DNA of 64,000 bases from the NCBI RefSeq assembly GCF_000500935.1, contig NC_022998.1:806001-870000 (forward strand). The letters run 5' to 3'. The notes beneath the pieces are model-generated. The model had not been told where the DNA came from. It saw nothing but the letters and a program-made list of their open reading frames with translations, and did not search any database. The position numbers and the translations under genes are program-made. Shown here in pieces: positions 1-9,277 of the stretch. Positions within the stretch are counted from its first letter, which is position 1. Each line of letters opens with the position of its first letter. This DNA comes from Spiroplasma apis B31 (GTDB taxonomy: Bacteria; Bacillota_I; Bacilli_A; Mycoplasmatales; Mycoplasmataceae).

Positions 1-889
1 CATTTATTTTGTAATCAAATAAGTCTGTTAACTCTGTTGGAATGGATTCAGAAAAATCATCCAGTTCTTTTTGTTTATCTTTAATAACATCAAATATAGC
101 TTTAAAAAGTATTAATGAGGTTGTTACACGTTGTTGACCATCCATTAATCTTACTTCTTTTGTAAAGTTACCAACTTGGCTAGGAAACATTCTACATGCC
201 ATCGTTCCAAAATATATTTGTTCATTTGAATCTTTTTTATCAAATAACTGCTCAATTAGTTCTTCACACTCTTCTTTAGTTCATCGGTAGTCCCGTTGAT
301 AAGTAGGTATGAAAAAACGTATCTTGTTATTTAAAACGAAATCTCCAATAGATAATTTCTCTGTAATTATTTGATTATTCTCATAATCAAAATCTTTTTT
401 GTCTTTTAAATTCTTCGCCAGTTTGCAAGTATTATAATAAATATCATCATCACAATCCGGCAAGTTTATTTTTGTGTCTTCAAAACTATAAATAATAAAA
501 TGTAAAATTTTACGTAAAGTTAAAATGAAATTTACCTTTGAGGTAAATGATAATTGATATTCAACATAAGATAAATCATTATGATGCACACCTACACTTC
601 TTATAGAGTTTAATCATTTGAAAGACGCTAAAATATTTGAGGGTAAGGCATCACTTTTTTTGAGTTTATAAAATAAGTTAAAATTATTTATTAACTCTCC
701 TAATGTTTTTTTTATTCTTTCTTCTTCATTCATCACTTGTTTTAAAAGTTTTTCTAACAACTTAGCTGAATCTACTTGTAAAGTATATTTGTCATCACTT
801 AAAAGACTATCTTCGATAATAGATATTTTTTCATAAACTCATTTGTATTTATGATAGTCTTTCAAAAATTCAAAGTTTTTACTAATCAT
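1..889 (-). CDS. DUF4145-like / DUF262 defence protein, 3' end outside window
   Basis: The first 296 residues are visible and the C terminus is missing at the window edge. Residues about 1-165 are helical and resemble DUF4145, a domain often attached to restriction subunits. From residue 194 the motif IPTYQRDYRW and from 250 DGQQR mark DUF262, the ParB-like nuclease/NTPase fold of GmrSD-type enzymes. The start at 889 is preceded by AGGAG and overlaps the methyltransferase stop by 8 bases, so the two are probably translationally coupled. By family it likely cleaves DNA or senses modification. The visible part does not tell whether it needs, or is blocked by, methylation. The catalytic C-terminal part cannot be assessed. 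Confidence 0.85.
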
Positions 890-2204
890 TTTTAGAATCT
901 CCTCTTTTTTTAATTATTTTGTTAAAAATTGCTACTAAGACATTCACAACTATGGAATTTCCAGCCTGCCTATACAGAACTTCTTTTTTTAAAAAATCAT
1001 TTTGAAAAATTTTATCTACATCAGCTTCGTGAAAACCCATTAGCAGGTACGCCTCTCTTGGTGTTATAAATCTATACCGCGCTTTTTTTCCTCCACCTAA
1101 TTTTGTACTTTTCAGATCTATGTTTCCTGCATTAGGGTGCCGGTCTTGTTTAGTTGTTATTGTGCTACAATGAGTTAAATAATATTTATTATCCACTTCA
1201 TAATATTTATACTTAGCTTGTTGCTCGCGAGAGTTTTTTTTTGTTTTTCTAAGTGTAAATAATAATCTATTGTCATCATACATACGTTTTCTACTAACGG
1301 TCCTGTTTGGTATTGCTTTTAGAGCTTCATTTTTATCATTAACATTATCGTAATCAATATGTAAAAGCTCATTTAACTTACGTGAAATATTAATCTCACT
1401 TGATATATCTTTTGGTTTATTTTTTTCCGTTATGTATCCATTTTTTTTAAATGTATCATGAAAAACACCATCATCGGCATCCCTTACACTTAGAGCATAA
1501 ACTCTTTCCCGAGATTGGGGGACACCATACTCTAAGGAATTTAAAACGTAAGTTTGTGTTTTGTATCCAAGACTAGATAAAAACTCAAGTCATTCTTCAT
1601 AATCTTTTCTATGTCTTTTAGAAATCATATTTTTCACATTTTCTAGTAATAAATATTTTGGTAGTTTTTTTATATCATCAAGTTCAATTAATAATCTTTC
1701 TATTTCTCACAATAATCCACTTCGTGTATTTGAACCCTTGGCCATACCTTGGTTAAATCCGTGGAAACTACCAGCAACACTAAGATCTTGACACGGGAAG
1801 GAATAAGTTAACATTTGAAATTCATCAATGTTCTTTATCAAATCTTCGCCTTTAATTTTTGTAATGCTGCCTTGATTTTTAGAATTAACAATAGAACTAT
1901 AAAGAAGTTCTTTTACATTTCTTTGTAACCCAATAACGTTTTTTGGTGACATAGGTTTTTTAGAATCCCTTGAGTGTTCAAACTTCAGAAGAAACTCATC
2001 TAATTCATCTTCACTCAAATTCTTAGCTATATTTTTATTGTTATGATGAATTGCGTTATAACTAATGTTTGCTCAAATATCTCATTCACTAGTTCCAGCA
2101 ATTTCAAATTGATAATCATTTTTTAAATATTCTTTTAAAATGGAGATGGCTTTGTGTTGTGCGCCAATTCCTGCAAATGTTTCAAATACTCTTATTTTAT
2201 TCAT
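882..2204 (-). CDS. DNA (cytosine-5-) methyltransferase, M.SssI-like
   Basis: A 440-residue C5 methyltransferase transferring methyl from SAM to cytosine in DNA. Motif I (FETFAGIGAQ, residues 7-16), motif IV (SFPCQ, catalytic Cys138), motif VI (ENVKN, 188-192) and the closing RQAGNSI motif near 412 are all present. The stretch around residues 130-190 closely follows the Spiroplasma CpG enzyme M.SssI as I remember it, but the region before the last motifs, which sets target choice, differs, so the target is unknown. Several Trp residues are encoded by TGA. The ATG at 2204 is chosen because motif I follows directly. It has no strong ribosome binding site. An upstream in-frame extension to 2282 would run through the promoter and is rejected. 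Confidence 0.93.
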
Positions 2205-2210
2205 AAAAAA

Positions 2211-2256
2211 AATTACTCTATCTAGAAAGAGACTGCGATCTCTTATGAGAGTAATT
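2211..2256 (-). promoter_or_regulatory. Nested inverted repeat over the methyltransferase promoter (operator candidate)
   Basis: Nine-base arms at 2211-2219 and 2248-2256 are exactly complementary. A second pair, AAGAGA/TCTCTT at 2227-2232 and 2239-2244, is nested inside. The right outer arm overlaps the -10 box and the left arm ends just before the start codon. The outer arm reaches upstream of the expected transcription start, so this looks more like a DNA operator than an RNA hairpin. Some C5 methyltransferases repress their own genes. That role here is inference. Confidence 0.5.
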
Positions 2257-2282
2257 ATAGTTTTTTTTTTTTTTTTTTGCAA
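2254..2282 (-). promoter_or_regulatory. Promoter with poly-A spacer upstream of the 5mC methyltransferase
   Basis: On the minus strand, -35 TTGCAA (2277-2282) and -10 TATAAT (2254-2259) are separated by exactly 17 bases, 2260-2276. The spacer is sixteen A followed by one C. The whole T run on the plus strand is 18 long (2261-2278). Slippage in such a tract changes -35/-10 spacing and so promoter strength. The same layout controls the phase-variable vlp lipoprotein genes of Mycoplasma hyorhinis. Confidence 0.7.
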
Positions 2283-2288
2283 GAGGTT

Positions 2289-2310
2289 AGCAATTGAAAT
2301 TGCTTTTTTT
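2289..2310 (+). terminator. Plus-strand terminator-like hairpin at the end of the helicase gene
   Basis: AGCAATT and AATTGCT arms (2289-2295, 2298-2304) with a very short loop are followed on the plus strand by seven T (2304-2310). The minus strand has no U tract after the stem, so the signal faces the wrong way for the helicase. The helicase stop codon lies inside the T run. Confidence 0.4.
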
Positions 2311-5296
2311 ATTTAATTTCCAAAGTATATTGAACTTTATTTATTAGTTTTCCATCTTTTAATATTTGTACTTGCTTACTGTTATGGACTTTATCAACTA
2401 TACCTACTAATTGCTTTAAGTCTTCTTTTAATTCTGCCAAATCTTTTGATTGATATATAACAAAGGTTTTGAAATTTTTTGTATCTTCCATCTCTAACTG
2501 ATTTTTTTGTTTCATATTTTCATTTGTGGTTCAACCGTTTGGTGACTCCCAATATAAAAATTTATTTTTATAGTCGTAGCTATTTCTATGACCATCTTTA
2601 GTTAACGCTGTCTCAGAACTACAATCAATTAGCAACTCGTTGTTAAGACATCTTACAATACCTTTATTTTGTGTATCAGATGTAAAAGATTGCATATTAA
2701 CCATTTTTCCTAGCAATGCTTTTGCTTGATTAACATTTAAATATATATTTTTGAATGATTCAATACTTTCATCGACAATGTTGTTTAATAAACTTTTATC
2801 ATTTTTTAGCTTATATTTTATTAAATATGTAAGCTCTTTTATAAAAGCCTTATTATCATCTTCAAAAATACTTTCTAAAGCTTTTTGAACATCGTCATAA
2901 AGAGGATTAGATTTGTTTATGCTATAAAAATAACTGTTTAAAAATAGAAAGTTTATTCTACTATTTGAAACAAACTTTTTATTTTCAAGAATGTAATAAA
3001 AACCTTCCAAGACTTCTCTTAAATTTATATAAGAGAACTTTTTAAATATTGTTAGACGGTTACGATTTTCTTTAAAGAAAGATCTCATTTTGTAAAAGCT
3101 TATTATATTGATACCATAATCATTAAAGAACGACTCGTAGTCTTCGAAAATTCCAGTAACATAACTTTCCATAATCTCATGATATAGATTATTGGACTCA
3201 AATGTTTTTAACTTTGAGATCAAGTCTTGCTTAATATATTCGTCCATTATAATTCTTGTGTTTCCTGGTAAGTAAGTATCTATATAATTAAATTTCTTAA
3301 CAATTTCTTGTAAGTTTAAATTTTTAGTAAGTACTTGTATAGGAATCAATGGGTTAAATCTCTTGTTTACCTTCATATCAATATTATTAACAAAGTCATA
3401 AACTCTAAGTTTTTTATCCAAATGTTTCCTCAAACCCCTACCTAGTTGTTGTAAGTATAAAATTTTTGATGTTGTTGGTCTTAGAAAAAATACACAATTC
3501 ACTTCTGGAACATCAAAACCTTCGTTTAACATATCTCTAACACACAAATAATTTACTCTTCCTTCTCTAAAATCGGATATAACTTCTTTTGGAGGTTTTT
3601 TCATTTTCTTACTTTCAGAAACCAGTAGCGCACTTTTTTCTCCATGTTCTTTCAAATATATGTCTAAAGTTTCCGCATGCTCAACACTTTCACAAAACAT
3701 TATGGCTCTAATATGAGAATTATTTTGACCAAGATGCTCCATGATTGTTTTGTAAATAAAATCATTTCTTTTATTAGAACTTAAGGTTTTTAAGTATTCA
3801 CCTTCACGTTTTAAAATATCAAATCCACTAAGATCAATAGAATTATCTTTGATGAAATAATAATCTACATCACAAAGAAAATCTTTTTCTAATGAATCAT
3901 ATAATCTGATATCTACCAAGGGTTCATCCCCGAAGTATTTCAATACATTTATACCATCAGTTCTTTCAGGTGTTGCTGTAAGACCAAAGACAAGATTATC
4001 ATTTTTTACTACAGCATTGTAGATATTTAAGAAAGTTGTTGCCTCTAAGTGATGAGCTTCGTCAAATATAACGACATCGAAATAAGTATCTTTAAATTGT
4101 TCTATTTTATTATTACCTGTATAGTTAGTAGTAAATATTACTTTTTCTTTCTTAATATTCAAATTAGGATTAATGCCATCGTATAAATCAACACCAAAGT
4201 CGTCTATTTTTAATATATTACGGAAGGTTTTTTTTGCTTGTTTCAATATTTCTGTTGATGGTGCTATATATAATAAGGACGGTTCATTGTTATTGAATCA
4301 CTTTTGCAAAATTCCATAAATAAAAGCTAAGGTTGCTGTTTTACCCGTTCCTGTTGCCATGATTAATAAATGTTTTTTTATACCTGCTGATAGCCTTTCC
4401 TCAAAATTAGAGCAAATTTCTTTTTGATAATCATATGGTTCATAATTTTTATGAAATTTGTTTACTCTATCTAAATATTCAATAGGTAAATTATCGTACA
4501 TTAAGTTTTTTATGGTAGCTATTTTTTCTTTCTCTAAAATATCAATAAATAAATTATCTTCAAATAAGTTGTCGAAGTCATTTATTGCTTGTTTAATAAT
4601 TTCTTTTTCTCTAAATTCACTAATCTTAACACTATATTCTTTACCTGTTACAAAACCTGTTTTGGTAAAGTTGCTACTTCCAATGTAAAGAGAAGAAAAT
4701 CCACTATCTCTTTCAAATAAATAAGACTTGATGTGTAATCTATTTACATTTTCGCTAAAAAGATTTTCTATTTTCACTCTAATACGACTAGGATAATCTT
4801 CTACTAATTTTTGCAAGCCTTCAATATCCAAAAAATTAGATTCTCCATTGTAAGTAGTTGTAATAATTTTTATCATAACGCTTTCATCAGTTTCTTTAAT
4901 TATTTCTCTTAGTTCTTTTACACTTCATTTTGTTAGGAAAGGACAAATAATTTTAATTCTATCGCAAGAAAAAAACTCTTGATGCATTTCTTTATCAAGA
5001 TTTCTCGTTATTATTTTATTTTGACTTAAATTATTAATATAAAATTTTTTTTCAAGATTCTTTCTGTTAGCAACTAATTCAGACAATTTATCATTTTTTA
5101 AAAAATTATTCAAATAATTTATTTTATCTGCTTTCTCCTGGAATTGTTTTAATTTTTCTTTAAGAAAACGTGAGAACTGATTAATTAATCATTCATCATC
5201 GACATCCTCTAATATATCAAGTTCGTCTTCCTTAAAAGCATCTGCTTCTAATCTTGTTAATAAAAGTTCATAAATTCCATTGTTAAAATTACTCAT
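2309..5296 (-). CDS. PLD nuclease - superfamily II helicase - DUF3427 protein
   Basis: A 995-residue protein. Residues about 100-220 are a phospholipase D-like nuclease domain (HIKSYL at 188, GSSN at 206). Residues 290-650 are a DEAH helicase: ATGTGKT at 314-320, DEAH at 412-415, TAT near 440 and QQLGRGLR near 625. Residues beyond 650 match the DUF3427-type tail. PLD plus helicase modules occur in ATP-dependent restriction enzymes such as the NgoAVII and CglI systems, where the ATPase moves DNA and the PLD domain cuts. The start at 5296 follows a GAGG ribosome binding site. Five or more TGA codons read as Trp. It lies upstream of the methyltransferase and DUF262 genes and 38 bases below another methyltransferase. 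A defence role is inferred. Confidence 0.9.
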
Positions 5297-5334
5297 TTTG
5301 GTTAACCTCATTTTCAGTTTAACAGAATTTTTAC

Positions 5335-6069
5335 TTATTTTTTACCTATGATTGTGATTGTTTTGAGATTGAGAATTCTTTTATTATTATAATTTTTGAT
5401 TACCTCAATATCTGTAAAGCCTATATTACTTAGCATTTCTTCAAATTCTTTAACACCATATCATCGTAATTTCATTAATTGTGTTTCACGAAGATTTTGG
5501 TCAACATAGTATTTAATTTCGTTGATTGTATACTGTTCATATCAATTGATCTCTTTAGAGTAATTCTCTACAACCACATGATCATTATTCAATTTATGTT
5601 CCATCGAATGTTTAGTACCTGCTTTAAAGTCTATTGGGAGAATTAAATCTATTGCCAAAGTACCACCCGATTTAAGGCTATTGTAAAAGTTTTTCAAAAC
5701 TATATTTGCCTTTTCTCTATTTTCTAACAAACAAAAACTAGCATTTGGCATAATAATAAATTCAAAAAAATTGTTCTCGACATAATTTTCAAGGGTTGTA
5801 TGAATAATACTAGCATTTAAACCCGCCATATTCATATTTTGTTTACAGATTTCAATCATTTCCAAAGACTTATCTACTCCAATAACATTGAGTTTGTATC
5901 TTAATAACGGTATTAAAAGTCTTCCATTGCCAACACCCGCTTCTAATATATAACCTTCTACTGGCAACAATAAATTTTTATAGAACTCCAAATCACCATC
6001 AACACTAGTTCCAGGTGGTTTAGTTTCATTATAAAGAATACAACTGTATTTAGAATATTTATTTTCCAT
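5335..6069 (-). CDS. Class I SAM-dependent methyltransferase, substrate unknown
   Basis: A 244-residue Rossmann-fold methyltransferase. Motif I is EAGVGNGR (residues 43-50), an acidic strand end lies in GVDKS near 65, and a post-motif IIMPNASF occupies the usual motif IV place near 118. It lacks DNA methyltransferase motifs (NPPY or PCQ), so a small molecule, lipid or protein substrate is more likely than DNA. Start 6069 follows GGAGAT. Only 38 bases separate its stop from the helicase start, so it may head the same transcript, but a link to defence is not shown. A terminator closes the preceding mtnN operon. Confidence 0.8.
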
Positions 6070-6134
6070 TATTTATCTCCAATTTAATAATTATACAATA
6101 AACAAATTTTATAAATATTTCAAATAGATTGATG

Positions 6135-6162
6135 ATAAAAAAAACTTACCGTACGGTAAGTT
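6135..6162 (-). terminator. Intrinsic terminator of the HAD-nadD-mtnN operon
   Basis: A perfect 20-base palindrome at 6143-6162 (arms AACTTACCGT and ACGGTAAGTT) is followed on the minus strand by eight T. It begins at the last stop-codon base of mtnN. Confidence 0.88.
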
Positions 6163-6839
6163 TAGATTAAATTTATATCTTTCAAATAAACAATCATTCT
6201 AGAACTTATTTCTTGACTGGCAATATCAAGAATTTCTTTGAACTGCTGTTCATTTGTTTTGTTAGTGAATTTATCACTAACTATTTTAAACGAAAAAATG
6301 GGTTTTTTAAACAAGTAGGCGGCCTGGCAAAGAGCAGCGTACTCCATATCTACAACATCAATTTGGTCTTTTATAGGAACTATAAATAATTCTTTTTTTT
6401 CAAGGCTGTTAATGAATATGTCACTAGATGCAATATTACATATTTTTATATCTTTATTTGTTTTAAGAAATTGGTCTATCAGATTTAAATCTGAGGAAAA
6501 GAATTTTGGCATTTGAGGAATTTGACCGTAATTATATCCAAACCCAGTAGCATTGGCAGTGCTAAAGTAAGTTTTCTTGATAACTAGACATTCTAATGAC
6601 TTATATTCATCGTTAACAGATCCAACAAGCCCACAATTGATGTAAAAATTTATTTTATAATTAGTTTCTAAAAATGTTAGACAACTAGAGGCATTTACTA
6701 AACCAATACCACTAATTGCAATCAAAATATTATCCTTTTGAAAGACTTTAAAGGGCCAACTTGATATTTGTTTTGCTGCACAATCGTTTAATAACGATTG
6801 TGCTTCTTCTTTCATTGCAAAAATTATACAAACATTCAT
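6162..6839 (-). CDS. mtnN: 5'-methylthioadenosine/S-adenosylhomocysteine nucleosidase
   Basis: A 225-residue nucleosidase hydrolysing SAH and MTA to adenine and the thioribosyl product, which clears the by-product of SAM methylation. The family features are an N-terminal AMKEEA with the catalytic-region Glu near 12, GIGLVNAS for ribose/phosphate contact, VVDMEYAA containing the purine-binding Glu near 172, and the VSDK Asp near 195. Length is normal. Its ATG overlaps the nadD stop codon by one base (TAATG), so translation is probably coupled. It sits just above a block with two methyltransferases, which are SAH producers, but a terminator separates them. Confidence 0.93.
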   Translation of the reverse strand: MNVCIIFAMKEEAQSLLNDCAAKQISSWPFKVFQKDNILIAISGIGLVNASSCLTFLETNYKINFYINCGLVGSVNDEYKSLECLVIKKTYFSTANATGFGYNYGQIPQMPKFFSSDLNLIDQFLKTNKDIKICNIASSDIFINSLEKKELFIVPIKDQIDVVDMEYAALCQAAYLFKKPIFSFKIVSDKFTNKTNEQQFKEILDIASQEISSRMIVYLKDINLI

Positions 6840-7945
6840 TATTTAACACCTTTTACTCAATATGAATAAGCTTCTTTTAACCTAGTCCCGATGGAATCCA
6901 TCCCATGCTTTGAAACAGCGACTTCAAATTGATTTTTCAACAACTCTATAAATCCCGTTTTCAAGTCAGAATAAACTAATGCACGGTATTTATCGACGTC
7001 CTTATATTTTCTTTCCGAAGAGATTTTATCAGCACAAAATACTATCATATCTAAGGTTGACATTTTTTTATCACCAACCGTATGTTTAAATATTGCACTA
7101 AATATATCTTCGTCATCCATAAGTCAATCGTTTTTAATATGGATTGCACCAGCAAATGAGTGTCATACAGGTTTAGGTTCGTTCAGCAAAGTCTTATCAA
7201 AAGAAGTTAATGCATTTATCATTGCTTCATCACTTCATTGTTTTGCAATATCATGAAGTGTACCCGCAATCAAAGCCTTGTTCAAATCATAGTTGTTCAG
7301 GTTAGCTAACATTAAAGCTTCTCTTCCAACATTTAATGAGTGAAAATATCTTTCTTCATCAACTTTAGATTCAAGTCTTTCATACAAATACATTAATTTT
7401 GAATTGACATAATCATTCACTTCTTTAATTTGTAAATGTAAATCTTCTAAATTTCTAATTTTTGTGGAACTAAGAAAATTATTTTCAAATTCGAAAGTTT
7501 CAATATTATATTTTTTGATAACATCTTTGTTAAAAGTTTTATTTCTTAAAAAAACTTTAAAATCTATCTCTTTAATCAATTTTTCAAAATGATCTCATTT
7601 TTCAAAATTATCCAATTGGTCAGAACCCATTATAAATGAAAATTTATAATCAGGAAACTCCTTTTTGTAATAACGTACCGTATCATATGTATAACTTTTT
7701 GTAGATTTTCTAATTTCAAAAGTTTTAATTTGTACAAAGTCAAGACTCTTGGTAGCTAATTTAAGCATCTCAAGTCTTTGTTTTACACTTGAACTAGACA
7801 AAACCTTAAAAGGGTTTACATATGCAGGTATAATTCAAACTTCATCAAATCCTAAATACGAGTGACAAGTTTTTACAATATTGACATGATCAGTATGAAC
7901 TGGGTCAAAACTTCCACCGAATAAAGCTATTTTTTTCATTCTCAT
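6839..7945 (-). CDS. nadD: Nicotinate-nucleotide adenylyltransferase fused to a YqeK-like HD domain
   Basis: A 368-residue two-domain protein. The N-terminal half has the nucleotidyltransferase motif GGSFDPVH (10-17) and LSSTKIR near 165, the ISxTxIR motif of NadD, which makes NaAD from NaMN and ATP. The second half is an HD phosphohydrolase like YqeK, with a conserved His near FHSLNVGRE and an HD pair in LHDIAK. In Bacillus these are two adjacent genes, and here they form one chain. YqeK family members hydrolyse Ap4A. Start 7945 is chosen because it overlaps the upstream stop as TAATG. An ATG six bases later (7939) is also possible. Confidence 0.9.
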
Positions 7946-8799
7946 TAATCTTCTAATAAAGTTGAAAGATACAATCCAACCCCATTATCTTCAATAGATT
8001 TTAAGATAGTTTTAGCTGTATTTTTAAGTGCAGGGACAGCATTGTCGACAGCGCATCCAAACTTGGATTGCTTTGTCATTTCAATATCGTTGTTATTATC
8101 TCCAATTGTATGGATCAGCTCAACATCAACCCCAACTAAATCTGCTCATTTCTTTAAACCAGTTGCCTTATTGATATTTGAATTCATCGCATCAATAAGT
8201 ATTCTATTATTCATTAAAGTTATGGGGTGATTTAAACCAAGGTTTGATAATAGATTCTTAGTATTTTCCACTATTTTTCCATTTCCTTCCTGAGGAAACG
8301 AGAACAAAAATTTAACAGGTTTATGGATATTTTTCATGACTGCTTCTTTCATGTCTTCAAGACTATCAATAAAAACAATTTTTGGCTTCATATCATTGTC
8401 GATATCTGCATAAGCTTTTTTAAAATAATTAGCTCTTTCAGAGAATGTCAAGGCAATCATAGCAGATGAAGTATAGAACGCTAAGTCAAGTTGATTTTCA
8501 ATAGAGAAATCTATTAATTTAACACTTATCTCGGTATTTATTACATCTTCAAATATAACATTGCCAGTTATGGGGTCTGTTATTACTGCACCATTGCAAC
8601 CAATTACTGGTAACTTGACCTCTAATTCTTTAGCATACATTTTAGTTGTTTCAAACGATCTTCCAGTTACAATAAAGAACCTAGAACCGCTATTTTGCTG
8701 ATAATTTAATATATCATTTATTGTAGATTCTAAGATCTTGAAATCTTCATTTCTAACAATTGTACCGTCTAGGTCACAAGCTATAAAAGGCATCGCCAT
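7945..8799 (-). CDS. Cof-type HAD family phosphatase
   Basis: A 284-residue haloacid dehalogenase-type hydrolase of the Cof subfamily. The N terminus carries CDLDGT, the nucleophile and acid/base Asp pair. The middle is an alpha/beta cap (residues about 85-190), and the C-terminal GDNNND holds the magnesium-binding Asps. Mollicute genomes carry many such phosphatases acting on sugar phosphates and similar compounds, and the substrate cannot be read from sequence. It is the first gene of a three-gene operon with nadD and mtnN. The start could be MAMPF (8799) or MPF (8793). A GGAG site upstream suits 8799. Confidence 0.9.
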
Positions 8800-9243
8800 A
8801 ATAAATATCTCTCCTGTAATTTTTTGATTTCTAAACTTATTTTAGCATTAAATAAAGTTTGTCCTTATACTATATTAAAAAAATATTTTAAGTTTTTGCA
8901 TTGAAAATAAATTTCATTTGTTTTATGGTATAGAAAAATCAATAACTTTTTAAAAAAAAGTGAAAAATTATTGCAACTCATTAAAATATTTGTTATTCTT
9001 ATTTTGTCAATTTAGACAACTTATGGATAAACAACTGTTAATGACAAGCTCTTTCGCATCACTTTCGAGCCTCATTATAAGGTTGTTGATAGTTTTATTT
9101 ATAACATCCTTTCTTTCGACTTGACTTATAATCGCTTTCCATAAGTTTACGAGTTATTATAAGTCTTATTCATTACTCATTCATATTTTTTAATTATTAA
9201 CAAATCAACTATATATAAATGTATGTACTACATTTTACATAAT
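8800..9243. other. Intergenic, about 440 bases, possible decayed coding sequence
   Basis: The HAD operon promoter must lie near 8800-8880, but no clear -35/-10 pair is visible. On the minus strand about 9150-8970 can be read for roughly 60 codons with protein-like content (an IISQVERKDVINK stretch) but no good start or ribosome binding site. A TTATCCATA word at 9021-9029, on the minus strand, is near a DnaA box but stands alone. Confidence 0.4.
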
Positions 9244-9274
9244 AAAAAAAAGACGCTTCGAACGTCTTTTTTTG
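9244..9274 (-). terminator. Terminator of the large lipoprotein gene
   Basis: Arms A7-AGACG and CGTCT-T7 around the loop CTTCGAA lie four bases beyond the stop at 9278. The symmetric A/T flanks make it potentially bidirectional. Confidence 0.85.
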
Positions 9275-9277
9275 TTT

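Noticed and set aside
2204-2282. Longer N terminus for the 5mC methyltransferase starting at 2282
   Set aside because: It would translate the poly-A tract and the promoter itself, and motif I already begins at residue 7 from the start at 2204.
9015-9135. Replication origin suggested by a DnaA-box-like TTATCCATA
   Set aside because: Only one imperfect box is present, with no dnaA or dnaN and no clustered boxes.
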